Translations under genes and position numbers: made by a program
In this document: positions 44,308 through 54,530 of the stretch, piece after piece
Layout of the letters: every line of letters starts with the position of its first letter
Numbering within the stretch: position 1 is the stretch's first letter
The notes under the pieces: generated by a model
The model's database searches: none
What the model was told of the DNA's origin: nothing
Seen by the model: the letters and a program-made list of their open reading frames with translations, nothing else
DNA from: Lachnospiraceae bacterium
GTDB taxonomy: Bacteria; Bacillota; Clostridia; Lachnospirales; Lachnospiraceae
NCBI GenBank assembly: GCA_014804795.1
Contig: JAAUZC010000023.1
Location: 124,001 to 188,000 of the forward strand
Direction: 5' to 3'
Length of the DNA stretch: 64,000 nt

Positions 44308-45081
44308 ATGCACCGAAAAGAACAGGAAACTTATTTAAAAAATGCTTTCGGGCAGGCTTTTGAAGGGGAAATGCAGCTCCATAAATTAGAAGAAACCATA
44401 AAAATATGTAACGATATTGTCCGGATGCCGGCAAACATACAGGAAGAGGAACGAACAGGCTTCTGGCAGTATTTATCCGATGTATTCCGTTTTGACGGGC
44501 TCTCGATATTGGGCCTGCAGGCGGCCACACTGTTCCTCCTCTGTCTCAATATTTCACATATCAGAGAAGATCCTGCTATCCTCCCGGTATTTATGCCCCT
44601 GTTTGTGCTTGCGCTCTTACCCTCCCTGTTTCGTGGCCATCGTTATAATATGAGCGAAATAGAGGCGGCAACAAGAGCTTCCGGCGCGCAGATCATTCTG
44701 GCAAAATTAGTGTTGGCAGGCAGTGCAAACCTTATCTGTATCACAATCCTGCTATGGTTTGAACTTTATCTGCAGCACTCTGTGGTGCATCTGGGGCAGT
44801 TGATCTTATATGCCCTTGTCCCTTACCTGATCTGCATGGTTTTGCTGTTGCGCAACATCCGCCTGCAGAAAAGAGAAAACATACAGATCTGCATTCTGGA
44901 ACTTTCGGCTTTCTGCCTCTACTGGGGCGCTGCGGCAAAAATGCTGCCCGGACTTTACGAAGCTTCCGCCGCCGGGATATGGATCATTGCTTTTCTGGTA
45001 TTTGGCGCATTCTTCTTAAAAGAAATTATCTATATTACAGAAATGAGAAAGAGAGGAAAAATGTATGGAATTATCGCTTGA
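44308..45081 (+). CDS. Membrane protein, possible anti-sigma or transporter partner
   Basis: About 257 residues: a cytoplasmic N-terminus of about 60 residues with charged helices (EGEMQLHKLEETIKICNDIVRMPAN), then five to six membrane helices. The gene order sigma factor-membrane protein is typical of anti-sigma pairs, but no zinc-finger HC3 motif is present, so this is a guess. AAGGAGG lies six bases upstream of the ATG. It overlaps the ABC ATPase start by 17 bases. Confidence 0.68.
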   Translation: MHRKEQETYLKNAFGQAFEGEMQLHKLEETIKICNDIVRMPANIQEEERTGFWQYLSDVFRFDGLSILGLQAATLFLLCLNISHIREDPAILPVFMPLFVLALLPSLFRGHRYNMSEIEAATRASGAQIILAKLVLAGSANLICITILLWFELYLQHSVVHLGQLILYALVPYLICMVLLLRNIRLQKRENIQICILELSAFCLYWGAAAKMLPGLYEASAAGIWIIAFLVFGAFFLKEIIYITEMRKRGKMYGIIA

Positions 45082-45955
45082 CCGCCTCACAAAACAATAC
45101 GGGAGTAAAATAGCCGTAGACCATGTCAGCGCCGACTTAAAACCCGGCGTATACGGACTCTTAGGTGCAAACGGCGCAGGAAAGACCACGCTGATGCGCA
45201 TGCTCTGCGCTATTCTGGAATCCACCTCCGGTGAAGTGCTGTTAGACGGAACGGAAGTTTCATCTATGGGGGAAGATTACAGAAACCTGTTGGGATATCT
45301 GCCGCAGGATTTCGGATATTACCCCAATTATACCGCAGAGGAATTTCTTCACTATATTGCCGCCCTGAAAGGTATTCCCAGAGGGAAGGCCCGAAAAAAA
45401 ACAAAAGAACTTCTGGAAATTGTGGGATTGGACTTTGCGGCAAAAAAGAAACTCAAAACCTTTTCCGGCGGCATGAAGCAGCGGGCAGGCATTGCTCAGG
45501 CTTTATTAAATGATCCCCGGATACTGATTCTGGATGAACCTACCGCCGGACTGGATCCCAAAGAAAGAGTGCGTTTCCGTAATCTGATCTCTGACTACGC
45601 AGATAATAAAATCGTGATACTTTCCACTCATATCGTATCGGATATTGAAGCTATCGCCGATCAGGTATTTCTGATGAAAAAGGGACAGTTTATTCTGCAG
45701 GGCAGCGTACCGGAACTGACTGAAAAAGCTGGGGGAAAGGTATGGGAACTGACTGTACCGCAAAAAGAATCCCGAAAATATCTGGAGACAATGGCCGTGG
45801 CCAATGTGAGACATGAAGGCAGGCAGGTTGTCCTGCGCATCATCTCAGACCGGAAGCCGGCCGAAAACGCCGTTCCCTGCATGGCAACGCTGGAAGATCT
45901 GTATCTGTATTATTTCGGAGCGGAAGATACCGGACTGTATGATAGGCACGCATAG
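45065..45955 (+). CDS. ABC transporter ATP-binding protein
   Basis: A 296-residue ATPase with Walker A GANGAGKTT, signature FSGGMKQRAG and Walker B ILILDEPTAGLDP. The YGLLGANGAGKTT opening and the DxxGYLPQDFGYYPNYTAEEFL stretch are typical of the antibiotic/peptide exporter subfamily (NatA/BcrA type). It overlaps the preceding gene and lies 77 bases before the permease gene. The operon with its own sigma factor suggests a stress-induced exporter (inference). Confidence 0.92.
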   Translation: MELSLDRLTKQYGSKIAVDHVSADLKPGVYGLLGANGAGKTTLMRMLCAILESTSGEVLLDGTEVSSMGEDYRNLLGYLPQDFGYYPNYTAEEFLHYIAALKGIPRGKARKKTKELLEIVGLDFAAKKKLKTFSGGMKQRAGIAQALLNDPRILILDEPTAGLDPKERVRFRNLISDYADNKIVILSTHIVSDIEAIADQVFLMKKGQFILQGSVPELTEKAGGKVWELTVPQKESRKYLETMAVANVRHEGRQVVLRIISDRKPAENAVPCMATLEDLYLYYFGAEDTGLYDRHA

Positions 45956-46032
45956 GCAAAGCGCTGCTGCTATCACAGAAATAAACCGGACATATTCTGA
46001 AATTAATTATATTCTATTTACGGAGGAAGATT

Positions 46033-47265
46033 ATGGACTTAATTCGACTGGAACATAAAAAATTATGGCGTAAGACAAGTGTAAAGATCAGTGTACTCTT
46101 ATTCTTTATTTATACCGTTGTCATCGGGAACATTCTTGTCTATCAATGGTTTACTTTCGGAAGCAGTAACCATGATTCCTATTCACCTTTCGGAAACAAC
46201 TTTGACGGCTATTCTATGATAAAGGAAAGCCAGGAATATTCCCGTACTTTTGGCGGTACACTGACGGACGAGACTCTGCAGAAAATGGTAAGTGATTATC
46301 AGACTAATCATCAGGCAGCAAAGGCCGGAGATGAAGCGGCAGATCGAAAGGAAGATCAGACCGACTGGCAGATTATCGACCACTGGATTTCCGGGCTTTA
46401 TCCGGAGCTCAAGGATGCAGATCGGTATCAGATTATGATATCCTATGTCGCTCCCGAAAAACTGACCGGCTTTTATGACCGCAGAACACAGGCCATTGAA
46501 GATTTTCTGGCGGCGGGCGGCCAGACCGGCGCGGAGAGAGAATATCTGATGCAGCTGGAAGAAAAGGTTAAAAAGCCTTTTTCCTACGAGTATGTGGAAG
46601 GTTGGTCCACGCTTCTCGGAAGTACGGTTGCCGAACTGGGAACCGTCCTGGCATTGTTTCTTGCAATCATCCTTTCCCCTATGTTTTCGGGAGAATGGCG
46701 TGACAATACAAGTCCGCTGTTACTTACAACCAAAAACGGCTGGAAAGAAATCGCCCGGGCTAAAATAATCGTCGGTCTCCTTTTCTCTGTAGAACTTTTT
46801 GTACTCTTCGCCGGAAGTATGTTGTTCTGCCAAAGCATCTACCTCGGTTGGACCGGCTGGAACATGCCGATTCAGACGATAAAGCTGCTTTCTATTGCCC
46901 CCATGAATATGCTGCAGGCGGAACTCTACGAATACGCATTTGCTTTCCTCGGATCGATCAGTTTTGCAGGGGTTGTCCTTCTGATATCGGCTGCGGTAAA
47001 AAATAACGTTTTTGCTCTGCTTTTCAGTCTGGCGGCGGTATACGGCCCGATGATGATCGTGCAATACTTACCTTTTTCTCTGCAAAAGGCACTGGATCTG
47101 CTGCCCCTTGTGGGGAGCTCCACAGATATCTTCCGCACCAACACTTTCTGCATTTTCGGAAAATATATCTGGTCGCCCTATCTGCTGATCACAGTGCCTG
47201 TTCTGGTCGGGATGCTGTGCCTGCCGTTTACCGTAAGGAAATGGGCAAAAAAGCTGAAGAAGTAA
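46033..47265 (+). CDS. ABC-2-type permease
   Basis: A 410-residue membrane protein: one N-terminal helix (VLLFFIYTVVIGNILVYQW), a long extracytoplasmic loop of about 160 residues, then a cluster of five C-terminal helices (LGTVLALFLAIILSPMFSGEW and others). This layout is common in permeases that export large or lipid-like substrates. GGAGG lies six bases upstream. It pairs with the ATPase encoded immediately before. Confidence 0.85.
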   Translation: MDLIRLEHKKLWRKTSVKISVLLFFIYTVVIGNILVYQWFTFGSSNHDSYSPFGNNFDGYSMIKESQEYSRTFGGTLTDETLQKMVSDYQTNHQAAKAGDEAADRKEDQTDWQIIDHWISGLYPELKDADRYQIMISYVAPEKLTGFYDRRTQAIEDFLAAGGQTGAEREYLMQLEEKVKKPFSYEYVEGWSTLLGSTVAELGTVLALFLAIILSPMFSGEWRDNTSPLLLTTKNGWKEIARAKIIVGLLFSVELFVLFAGSMLFCQSIYLGWTGWNMPIQTIKLLSIAPMNMLQAELYEYAFAFLGSISFAGVVLLISAAVKNNVFALLFSLAAVYGPMMIVQYLPFSLQKALDLLPLVGSSTDIFRTNTFCIFGKYIWSPYLLITVPVLVGMLCLPFTVRKWAKKLKK

Positions 47266-47325
47266 CATAACACTGTATTTATTCGCAATCATACTCAACC
47301 GGATATTTACTCGTAAAAGATACAA

Positions 47326-47358
47326 AAAACAGATGACTGTTTCGCAGCCATCTGTTTT
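47326..47358 (+). terminator. Terminator of the sigma/ABC operon
   Basis: AAACAGATG and CATCTGTTT form the stem with the loop between; TTTTCTTATT follows on the plus strand. It sits between convergent genes. Confidence 0.8.
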
Positions 47359-47382
47359 CTTATTCATCATTTCCATTTAAAT

Positions 47383-48063
47383 CTATTTTACCGTTTGAGT
47401 AACTTTTCGCATCCTCTCCTCAAACTGCTCATAAAACCCCTTCTCTTTTTCATAGGACTTTCTATAAAACAGCTCCAGCATCGAAAGATTACTTTTCTTT
47501 ACTTTTTCATCTTCCCCTGCCGCCAGAAGTTGCTGCATTTCCTCCTGAAAATCCCTGCAAAAGTAATGCCACTTTGTGATAAACTCCTCATACTTTTTCA
47601 AGTTTGGTATGCCTAACCACTTTTCTATCTTTACCTTTGTTCCCGGCAGTTTCGGGCAGGAATCCTCCACAACAAAATACCGGAATCCCTTTATCTCCTG
47701 CACACCGTTTTCCGTTTCAATCTCTTTTATCTCATAATTTCTGCCGAGCGGAAACAGCCTGCACAATCCCGGACGAAAATCGTGGATGGCACATCTGCCC
47801 GCCCCGTTCAAAAAACCACAAATTTCTTTTTCTCCGGTCATTTTCAGATTCGGCATCGCCATGCCATCCGTCATATAAAGTTCTATCTTATCCGCCATCA
47901 GCTCATCAAAACTTTTTTGAAGATGCCGTGTCAGTTCATAGATATCGTATGGCGTCAGTACAACCGATTCTCCCATCTCCTGACAGCAGTAAGAGCAGCC
48001 TTTGCAGTCATTACAGCTGATTCTCGCCATATCTTCCGCAGTATATAGTCTGTTTGGTGTCAT
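47383..48063 (-). CDS. YkgJ-family cysteine cluster protein
   Basis: A 226-residue protein with the YkgJ cysteine pattern: CNDCKGCSYCCQEMG at the N-terminus, then CGFLNGAGRCAIHDFRPGLCRLFPLG. The conserved cysteines probably bind zinc or an iron-sulfur cluster. The function is unknown. The C-terminal 80 residues are helical and charged. No neighbour shows a clear link. Confidence 0.82.
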   Translation of the reverse strand: MTPNRLYTAEDMARISCNDCKGCSYCCQEMGESVVLTPYDIYELTRHLQKSFDELMADKIELYMTDGMAMPNLKMTGEKEICGFLNGAGRCAIHDFRPGLCRLFPLGRNYEIKEIETENGVQEIKGFRYFVVEDSCPKLPGTKVKIEKWLGIPNLKKYEEFITKWHYFCRDFQEEMQQLLAAGEDEKVKKSNLSMLELFYRKSYEKEKGFYEQFEERMRKVTQTVK

Positions 48064-48096
48064 AACATTTACACTCTTTTTCAGTGAATATTCTCA

Positions 48097-50310
48097 TCAC
48101 AGGCGACCCGATAAACCCGCCGTATCCCGATTCTCATGCTCGTAGATCGTCGGACTGTTTATTTCATATTCCTTCTTCTTATCCTCATAATTAATCTGCT
48201 CGTCGTCTTCCTGACAGAAAATCGCCGCGGAAGTCTTACCTAACGTAATCTCCAGCCTTCCGCCTTCTACCTTATATTCCACCGGTTCTGTTGTAAAACC
48301 GCTTTCGTCCGTCAGCAAAACGCGCATCATCTTTGATTCTTTTGGTACGCCTAATGCCCATACCTCCAGCTTCTTCGTCACCTCATGATCATTATTATTG
48401 ATCACTGTAAGCGTTCTGGAACTATCACTGAAACGGCCAAACGCAATCAGATTATATTCTCCGATGATCGGTTTTAAGGAACCGGTTTTCAGTTCCGGGC
48501 GCGATTTATGAATTTTTATGATTTCCTGATGAAATTTTATCAATTCCTGATCTTCATGCCCCCACGGGTAAGTACGCCTGTTATCCGGATCGGTAAAGCC
48601 GCATACACCGGCTTCATCCCCATAGTAAACCGTGGGTGCTCCGGGCCATGTCATCTGAATTGCGGCAGCTTCGCGGAAAACCGCTTTATTGACATCTCTT
48701 TCCGCCATCTCCGGAGCCATATAGTTTGTTCTTCCTACCCTCCGATTGGTTCTCGTCAGGAAACGGGAATGGTCATGATTGGACAATTCATTCATCGCAA
48801 CCATTCTCGCAGGCCCCATCAGCCTCGCCCCATTGTATTTCATGGCACTCCAGAAATTGTCCGCATGCCCTAACATATCCATCCGGAAATCATCGCTGTG
48901 CTTTTCCATGCCGGTTAAAAACCATGTCACAGGTTCCATAAACGCGTCATAGTTCATAACACTATCCCACTCTTTTCCATTCAGCCAGGGCTTCGGATTC
49001 CCATACTGTTCCGCCAGGATCAATGCATCAGGGTTCGCTCTCTTCACCCGCTTGCGGAACTCCTGCCAGAATCGATGATTCATCTCCGGCGACATCCCAA
49101 GGTCTGCTGCCACATCCAAACGCCAGCCGTCCGCGTTATAAGGCGGAGAAACCCACTTCTCGCCAATCCGCAAAATATACTCAAACAGCTCCTGAGAACC
49201 CTCATAATGAAGTTTCGGCAGCGTATCATGTCCCCACCAGCCGTCATAGGTATGGTTATAAGGCCACTTGTACGGATTCTGGTCATGGAATAAAAACCAG
49301 TTTCGGTAGGGGCTGTCCCCTGTAATATACGCCCCTTTCTCATATCCTTCTGCCCCTTCATAAATCCTCTCTCTGTCCAGCCACTTATTAAAAGAGCCGC
49401 AGTGATTGAACACGCCGTCTATAATGACACGGATATTCCGTTTATGCGCCTCCTCCACAAACTTTGCAAAAAATGCATTGCTCGCCTCCAGATTCCGTTT
49501 ATCCGTCACACGGTTGATATAACGGGATGCAAACCTGTTTTCCGTCTGCCCGTCATGAAGCAGCTCACCCTCATCATAAACAATTTTTCCGATATGGGGG
49601 TCTATATATTCGTAATCCTGAATATCATATTTATGATTAGAAGGGGACACAAACAGCGGATTAAAATAAATTGCTTCTATGCCCAGATTCTCCAGATAAT
49701 CCAGTTTATCTAAAACACCCTGCAGATCGCCGCCGTAAAACTCGCGGATACCCATCTGCGCGGGATACTTATCCCACTGCTCTTCCGGCACTTTATGCGA
49801 GTAATCACCAATATAAAAGTACTCTTTATCAAGTACATCATTGTCCTTATCGCCATTGTAAAAACGGTCAACCAAGATCTGGTACATGACCGCGCCCTTT
49901 GCCCAGTCCGGTGTTTTAAAACCGGGAATCAGCGTAAAATAATAATCCGGATCGGCTTCCGTCACTGCGCCCCGCTGATCAAAATAAAGCGTCATTTTAC
50001 CGGACTGCACCTTAAAACAGTAAGAAATCGTTTTATTTTCAAGTTCCATTACAAGTTCATAATAATCAAACAAATCCGTCTCTTCTGTCAGTTCCATCAT
50101 ATGAGACGTTCCCGCATACTCCAGAAAAACTCTATCGACGTTATTTCTTTCTGTGCGGAAGCGCACCGTCACTTTACTATACGGCGCCGGCTCCGCCGGG
50201 TAAATGTAGTTTTCCGTATTATCTGAATACAGCGCCCGCTTGTTAAAAACAGGACGCATTGTCGAAACATAATATTGCTGGTTAAACAATGACTGAAAGC
50301 TTGAATCCAT
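48097..50310 (-). CDS. Cytoplasmic GH13 alpha-glucan hydrolase (neopullulanase/maltogenic type)
   Basis: A 737-residue glycoside hydrolase family 13 enzyme with an N-terminal CBM34-like domain (about residues 20-130; YSKVTVRFRTERNNVDRVFLEY). The catalytic barrel has VIIDGVFNHCG, nucleophile Asp in WRLDVAADLG, acid/base Glu in LILAEQYG, and the third Asp in LSNHDHSR. No signal peptide is present, so it acts on imported maltodextrins in the cytoplasm. A C-terminal beta domain ends the fold. The exact product specificity is not determinable here. Confidence 0.9.
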   Translation of the reverse strand: MDSSFQSLFNQQYYVSTMRPVFNKRALYSDNTENYIYPAEPAPYSKVTVRFRTERNNVDRVFLEYAGTSHMMELTEETDLFDYYELVMELENKTISYCFKVQSGKMTLYFDQRGAVTEADPDYYFTLIPGFKTPDWAKGAVMYQILVDRFYNGDKDNDVLDKEYFYIGDYSHKVPEEQWDKYPAQMGIREFYGGDLQGVLDKLDYLENLGIEAIYFNPLFVSPSNHKYDIQDYEYIDPHIGKIVYDEGELLHDGQTENRFASRYINRVTDKRNLEASNAFFAKFVEEAHKRNIRVIIDGVFNHCGSFNKWLDRERIYEGAEGYEKGAYITGDSPYRNWFLFHDQNPYKWPYNHTYDGWWGHDTLPKLHYEGSQELFEYILRIGEKWVSPPYNADGWRLDVAADLGMSPEMNHRFWQEFRKRVKRANPDALILAEQYGNPKPWLNGKEWDSVMNYDAFMEPVTWFLTGMEKHSDDFRMDMLGHADNFWSAMKYNGARLMGPARMVAMNELSNHDHSRFLTRTNRRVGRTNYMAPEMAERDVNKAVFREAAAIQMTWPGAPTVYYGDEAGVCGFTDPDNRRTYPWGHEDQELIKFHQEIIKIHKSRPELKTGSLKPIIGEYNLIAFGRFSDSSRTLTVINNNDHEVTKKLEVWALGVPKESKMMRVLLTDESGFTTEPVEYKVEGGRLEITLGKTSAAIFCQEDDEQINYEDKKKEYEINSPTIYEHENRDTAGLSGRL

Positions 50311-50417
50311 ATTATACTTTAACCTTTCTCTCTTCCTTATCCTAATATTTTATTATGTTTGCCCCGGTCTTTCAAGTAAAAGTTACTTTCATATATTAAA
50401 AAGCCGGGCAGCAAAGT

Positions 50418-50447
50418 AAAAAGGACAGTTTTTCAACTGTCCTTTTT
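50418..50447 (-). terminator. Terminator of the ftsH operon
   Basis: A perfect 13-base stem (AAAAAGGACAGTT with AACTGTCCTTTTT, 50418-50430 and 50435-50447). It reads as A-stem-T on both strands and could act in both directions. The flanking bases up to 50579 hold no ORF. Confidence 0.88.
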
Positions 50448-50579
50448 AGAGAAGGTATTTCTTTCTTATGGGGTATAGCAAAAAACTATATAATGTATTG
50501 GGGGTTACAAGTAGTATAATAGCATACCACCCCTTTTGCCACAAGACTTAGAATCAACAAATATTACAAAAATGAGTGT

Positions 50580-52403
50580 TTAAATTTGTTGATTTTGCAC
50601 AAATAAATCTTCAAATTCTTTTCTGGTGATCTTTTCTTTCTCCAACAGAAGCGCCGCACAGCTATGCAGTACATACTCGTGCTCTAAAATAATATCTTTT
50701 GCTTTCTTATAGCAGGTATCGATGATCGCTTTCACTTCCTTATCGATCTCTCCCGCTATGTTTTCACTGTGGCTCTTTGCGTGTGCAAGGTCTCTGCCGA
50801 TAAAAACTTCGTCGTCGTCATTATCATAGCAGACCACACCGATATTTTCCGACATACCATATCTTGTCACCATCATGCGGGCTTCCTTCGTCGCTTTTCT
50901 GATATCGGAGGATGCTCCCGTGGTAATATCATCAAAAATAATTTCCTCTGCGATACGGCCGCCCAAAGATACCATGATCTCCTGTTCCATCCGTCCTTTT
51001 GTCAAGAACATATCATCCTTATCCGGCAGCGGCATCGTATAACCCGCAGCGCCTATACCGGTCGGAATAATGGAAACCGTATAAACAGGTCCCACTTCCG
51101 GCAGCACATGAAACAAAATGGCGTGTCCTGCTTCATGGTAAGCTGTAATCTTCTTTTCTTTGTCGGAAATAATCTTGCTTCTTTTCTCGGAACCGATACC
51201 TACTTTAATGAATGCTTTGTTGATATCGTTCTGGCATACATACTTCCGTTCCTCTTTCGCCGCTATGATAGCTGCTTCATTTAAAAGATTTTCCAGATCT
51301 GCCCCTGTAAAGCCCGCCGTCGTCTGCGCGATATGCTCTAAATTCACATCATCGCCAAGAGGTTTGTTTTTCGCGTGAGTAAACAAAATTTCTTTTCTGC
51401 CGCCCACATCGGGTCTTCCCACTACGATTTTTCTGTCAAACCGGCCCGGACGCATGATCGCCGGATCCAGAATATCCACGCGGTTTGTCGCCGCAATGAT
51501 AATAACACCCTCATTGACGCCAAAACCGTCCATTTCCACTAAAAGCTGATTTAATGTCTGCTCTCTTTCATCGTGGCCGCCGCCCATACCGGTACCACGC
51601 TGTCTTGCCACCGCATCAATTTCATCAATAAATACAATACAGGGCTCATGTTTTTTCGCTTCGGCAAACAGATCTCTTACGCGGGAGGCGCCCACGCCCA
51701 CATACATCTCTACAAAATCCGAACCGGAAATAGAAAAAAACGGTACACCGGCTTCCCCGGCAATCGCCTTCGCAAGCAGTGTTTTTCCTGTTCCGGGAGG
51801 TCCTTCCAACAGAACACCTTTCGGGATCCTTGCGCCTACTTCAATAAATTTACCCGGATTTTTCAAAAACTGTACGATCTCTTCCAGTTCTTCTTTCTCT
51901 TCTTTCAGGCCCGCAACATTCTCAAATGTAGCACCCTCACCCCCTAACGACAGTCTGGCACGGCTCTTTCCGAAATTCGCCATCCTTCCGGCACCGCCGC
52001 CGCCTCTGTTCATAATGGAGATCACGATCATCACCACAAGTATGCTTAACCCCAGAGGAAGTATCACACTTGTCAGAATGCTCTCCCCCTGCGCTTTATT
52101 GATTACCGGATATATGTTATATTCGTTCAGCATCTTCTCGGCTTCTGATACATTCGTAACCTGAATGCTCATTGTTTCGCCGTTTGAGAGTGTCAGTTCT
52201 ACGACGCCGGTAGGCGGCACCTGATCCGGCGTGATCTTCGCCGCTGCCACCCGCCCTGAAGATAATGCTGTCTCCATATTGTAAATCGTATAGCCGCCGC
52301 CTTTCGCCATATAAGGGCCTACCAGAAATAATATGCCGAGAATGATAAGCAGGAGCACTACATAACTTGCTATTCCTCTGTTTTGTCTGTTATTCTGATC
52401 CAA
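50580..52403 (-). CDS. ftsH: ATP-dependent zinc metalloprotease FtsH
   Basis: A 607-residue FtsH of normal length. The N-terminal membrane helix ([18 protein letters not shown]) and a second one ([18 protein letters not shown]) flank a short extracytoplasmic domain. The AAA module has Walker A GPPGTGKT, Walker B IVFIDEID and [24 protein letters not shown]; the protease motif is HEAGH. It forms a membrane-bound hexamer. Order tilS-hpt-ftsH matches Bacillus. Its paralogue with a long repeat tail is at 8422-11481. Confidence 0.97.
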   Translation of the reverse strand: MDQNNRQNRGIASYVVLLLIILGILFLVGPYMAKGGGYTIYNMETALSSGRVAAAKITPDQVPPTGVVELTLSNGETMSIQVTNVSEAEKMLNEYNIYPVINKAQGESILTSVILPLGLSILVVMIVISIMNRGGGGAGRMANFGKSRARLSLGGEGATFENVAGLKEEKEELEEIVQFLKNPGKFIEVGARIPKGVLLEGPPGTGKTLLAKAIAGEAGVPFFSISGSDFVEMYVGVGASRVRDLFAEAKKHEPCIVFIDEIDAVARQRGTGMGGGHDEREQTLNQLLVEMDGFGVNEGVIIIAATNRVDILDPAIMRPGRFDRKIVVGRPDVGGRKEILFTHAKNKPLGDDVNLEHIAQTTAGFTGADLENLLNEAAIIAAKEERKYVCQNDINKAFIKVGIGSEKRSKIISDKEKKITAYHEAGHAILFHVLPEVGPVYTVSIIPTGIGAAGYTMPLPDKDDMFLTKGRMEQEIMVSLGGRIAEEIIFDDITTGASSDIRKATKEARMMVTRYGMSENIGVVCYDNDDDEVFIGRDLAHAKSHSENIAGEIDKEVKAIIDTCYKKAKDIILEHEYVLHSCAALLLEKEKITRKEFEDLFVQNQQI

Positions 52404-52424
52404 AATTGATCACTCCTTTTTATA

Positions 52425-52949
52425 TCAGTCAAATTCTACTATGCCTATATAGGGCAGATTCCTGTATCTCTGGTCATAGTCCAGCCCGTAGCCTACGACA
52501 AACTCATCCGGAATCTGGAAGCAGGTATAATCTACATCTACATCTACTACTCTTCTTTCCGGTTTGTCAAGCAGTGTGCACAGTTTTACACTTTTCGGTT
52601 CCCTGTCTTTTAACATCTCAAGCAGGTAGCTGAGTGTTCTGCCGGAGTCTACGATATCTTCCACTACAAGCACATCCTTGTCTTTCAAAGGCTCGTCCAG
52701 ATCTTTTACGATCCTTACCACGCCGCTGGATTTTGTAGCGCTGCCATAACTGGACACCGACATAAAATCAAGGGATACCGGAACGGTTATCCTTTTTGCC
52801 AGTTCACACATAAAGAAAGAACCGCCTTTCAGCACACAGATGAGATGCACCTGCTTCCCTTCGTAATCTTTGCTGATCTGGCCGCCAATCTCCTGAATAC
52901 GCCTGTCCACTTCTTCTTCCGTCAGTAAAACTCTTACGTGTTCTGCCAT
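52425..52949 (-). CDS. hpt: Hypoxanthine phosphoribosyltransferase
   Basis: A 174-residue purine salvage enzyme, converting hypoxanthine or guanine and PRPP to IMP or GMP. The PRPP-binding motif is VLVVEDIVDSGRTL. The early loop LKGGSFFMCELAKR and the conserved DFMSVSSYG are present. It sits between tilS and ftsH as in Bacillus and is 13 bases past the tilS stop. GGAGG lies upstream of the ATG. Confidence 0.96.
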   Translation of the reverse strand: MAEHVRVLLTEEEVDRRIQEIGGQISKDYEGKQVHLICVLKGGSFFMCELAKRITVPVSLDFMSVSSYGSATKSSGVVRIVKDLDEPLKDKDVLVVEDIVDSGRTLSYLLEMLKDREPKSVKLCTLLDKPERRVVDVDVDYTCFQIPDEFVVGYGLDYDQRYRNLPYIGIVEFD

Positions 52950-52962
52950 GTTTTTTCCTCCG

Positions 52963-54429
52963 TTACTCTTCCATGCAGATTTGTATCTGCAAAATGGTCT
53001 TTGTCTGATCTGTCACTTTATAATAAGTACTCATGCGTCCTCCGGGCACCCACATCACATGAGATCCATCCGCCAAAAGCCATATCCTGCTTCTGTAAGG
53101 CTGCGGAACTTTAGTCTCTATCATATAGCGGCGGAAACTTTTACGGTTCATCTTCCCGTCTATCGTCAGATAATCCCCGCTTTCCCAGTGCCTGATGGAA
53201 AACACATTTTCTATTTTATCATAATCAAACCATTTCGTATACTTTTTTTGTGGAATACATTTCATGATTTCTGAAATATCCTGTATTCCGAAATACTCTT
53301 TCCATATTTCTTTATTCAAAAGATCGATCTTCTCTGTTTTTATTTCGGGTCTTTTCCCGCCGTATAAAAATCCCCTGCTATCCGGCCAGAGTCCGGAAAA
53401 CGCGCCCTCTTCCTTTCCTCTGCTTTCCTGAAAGATCAAAAGATCCCGGTAAAGCTTTTTCACCTGCACGCCTCCCGGCAAAGAAAGCTCTCCATTTCCT
53501 TGCTTTTTTACCAGTTTCAGCATATCTTCCATATGCACTGCACCGATATCCTTCCGCTTTGCCGCAGTCTGCTCGAGCCCATATAGAAGAAGCTGTTTTT
53601 GCAGAAAAACATCTTCCCGCAGCAGAGATGTAATATCAAAAATGATAACTCCATCCTTCTCCACCGCCATTTTCTTCCAGGCGTTTTTTACCTGTTTTCT
53701 GATATATTCCTCTGCTTCCCTCACGATCCCTGCCGTTTTTCCGATATGCGCAGTTGCGCCATGACAAACTTCCGTCTCCGCATAGGAAAGTATCTGATGT
53801 CTGATCCTGTTTCTGCTGTAATCCTCCAGTCTGTTCGTCTCGTCCTCGCACCATGCTATCCCTTTTTCCCGCAGGCTGCGCTCAATTTCAGCTCTGGAAA
53901 GACACAGCATCGGCCGGATAATATTTTTCCGCCTCGGCAAAATGCCCCTCAGCCCGGCTAACCCGCATCCTCTGAACAGCTGAAACAAAACTGTCTCCGC
54001 CTGATCATTTTCATGGTGCGCCGTGGCAATTTTATACTGTTTGTTCTGTGAACCTGCATGCTCCTCTTCCTGCCATAGTCTCAGACTTTTTTCAAAATCC
54101 TGATACCTCAAGATCCTGCCCGCCTCTTCTTCACTGAGTCCCTCTCGCTTTGCATAAGCAGGAACATCCTCCTCAAACATATAGCAGAACACATTCTCTT
54201 TTTCACAGAGCGCCTTTACAAAGGCGGCATCTTTACCCGCCGCCTGCCGGATACCATGATGGATATGTGCCGCCCGCAATGCAAATCCAAATTCCTCCTG
54301 AAGTTCCAAGAGCAGATAAAACAGACAGACCGAGTCCGCCCCGCCGGACAATCCCAGAAGAATCCGGTCGCCCTTTTCCACCAATCCCTGTTCTTCAATA
54401 AATGTCTTTACGTTCTCTTTTACATCCAT
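52963..54429 (-). CDS. tilS: tRNA(Ile)-lysidine synthetase
   Basis: About 488 residues. TilS adds lysine to the wobble C of tRNA-Ile(CAU). The N-terminal PP-loop ATPase motif is GLSGGADSVCL, followed by AAHIHHGIR and TAHHENDQAETVLFQLFRG, characteristic of the family. The C-terminal domain includes MNRKSFRRYMIE. The ATG at 54429 is preferred for its fit to the family start, though its Shine-Dalgarno is weak (GAAAG); the frame continues to 54501 upstream. The order spoIIE-tilS-hpt-ftsH is conserved. Confidence 0.95.
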   Translation of the reverse strand: MDVKENVKTFIEEQGLVEKGDRILLGLSGGADSVCLFYLLLELQEEFGFALRAAHIHHGIRQAAGKDAAFVKALCEKENVFCYMFEEDVPAYAKREGLSEEEAGRILRYQDFEKSLRLWQEEEHAGSQNKQYKIATAHHENDQAETVLFQLFRGCGLAGLRGILPRRKNIIRPMLCLSRAEIERSLREKGIAWCEDETNRLEDYSRNRIRHQILSYAETEVCHGATAHIGKTAGIVREAEEYIRKQVKNAWKKMAVEKDGVIIFDITSLLREDVFLQKQLLLYGLEQTAAKRKDIGAVHMEDMLKLVKKQGNGELSLPGGVQVKKLYRDLLIFQESRGKEEGAFSGLWPDSRGFLYGGKRPEIKTEKIDLLNKEIWKEYFGIQDISEIMKCIPQKKYTKWFDYDKIENVFSIRHWESGDYLTIDGKMNRKSFRRYMIETKVPQPYRSRIWLLADGSHVMWVPGGRMSTYYKVTDQTKTILQIQICMEE

Positions 54430-54530
54430 TCTTTCACTGTATAGTAAACTTTCATAAAAGTCAACAATCTCTATACAGCCACGCAGCACACATACAGGCA
54501 CATCCGCTCTGCACGAAAACCGGGCATTTC

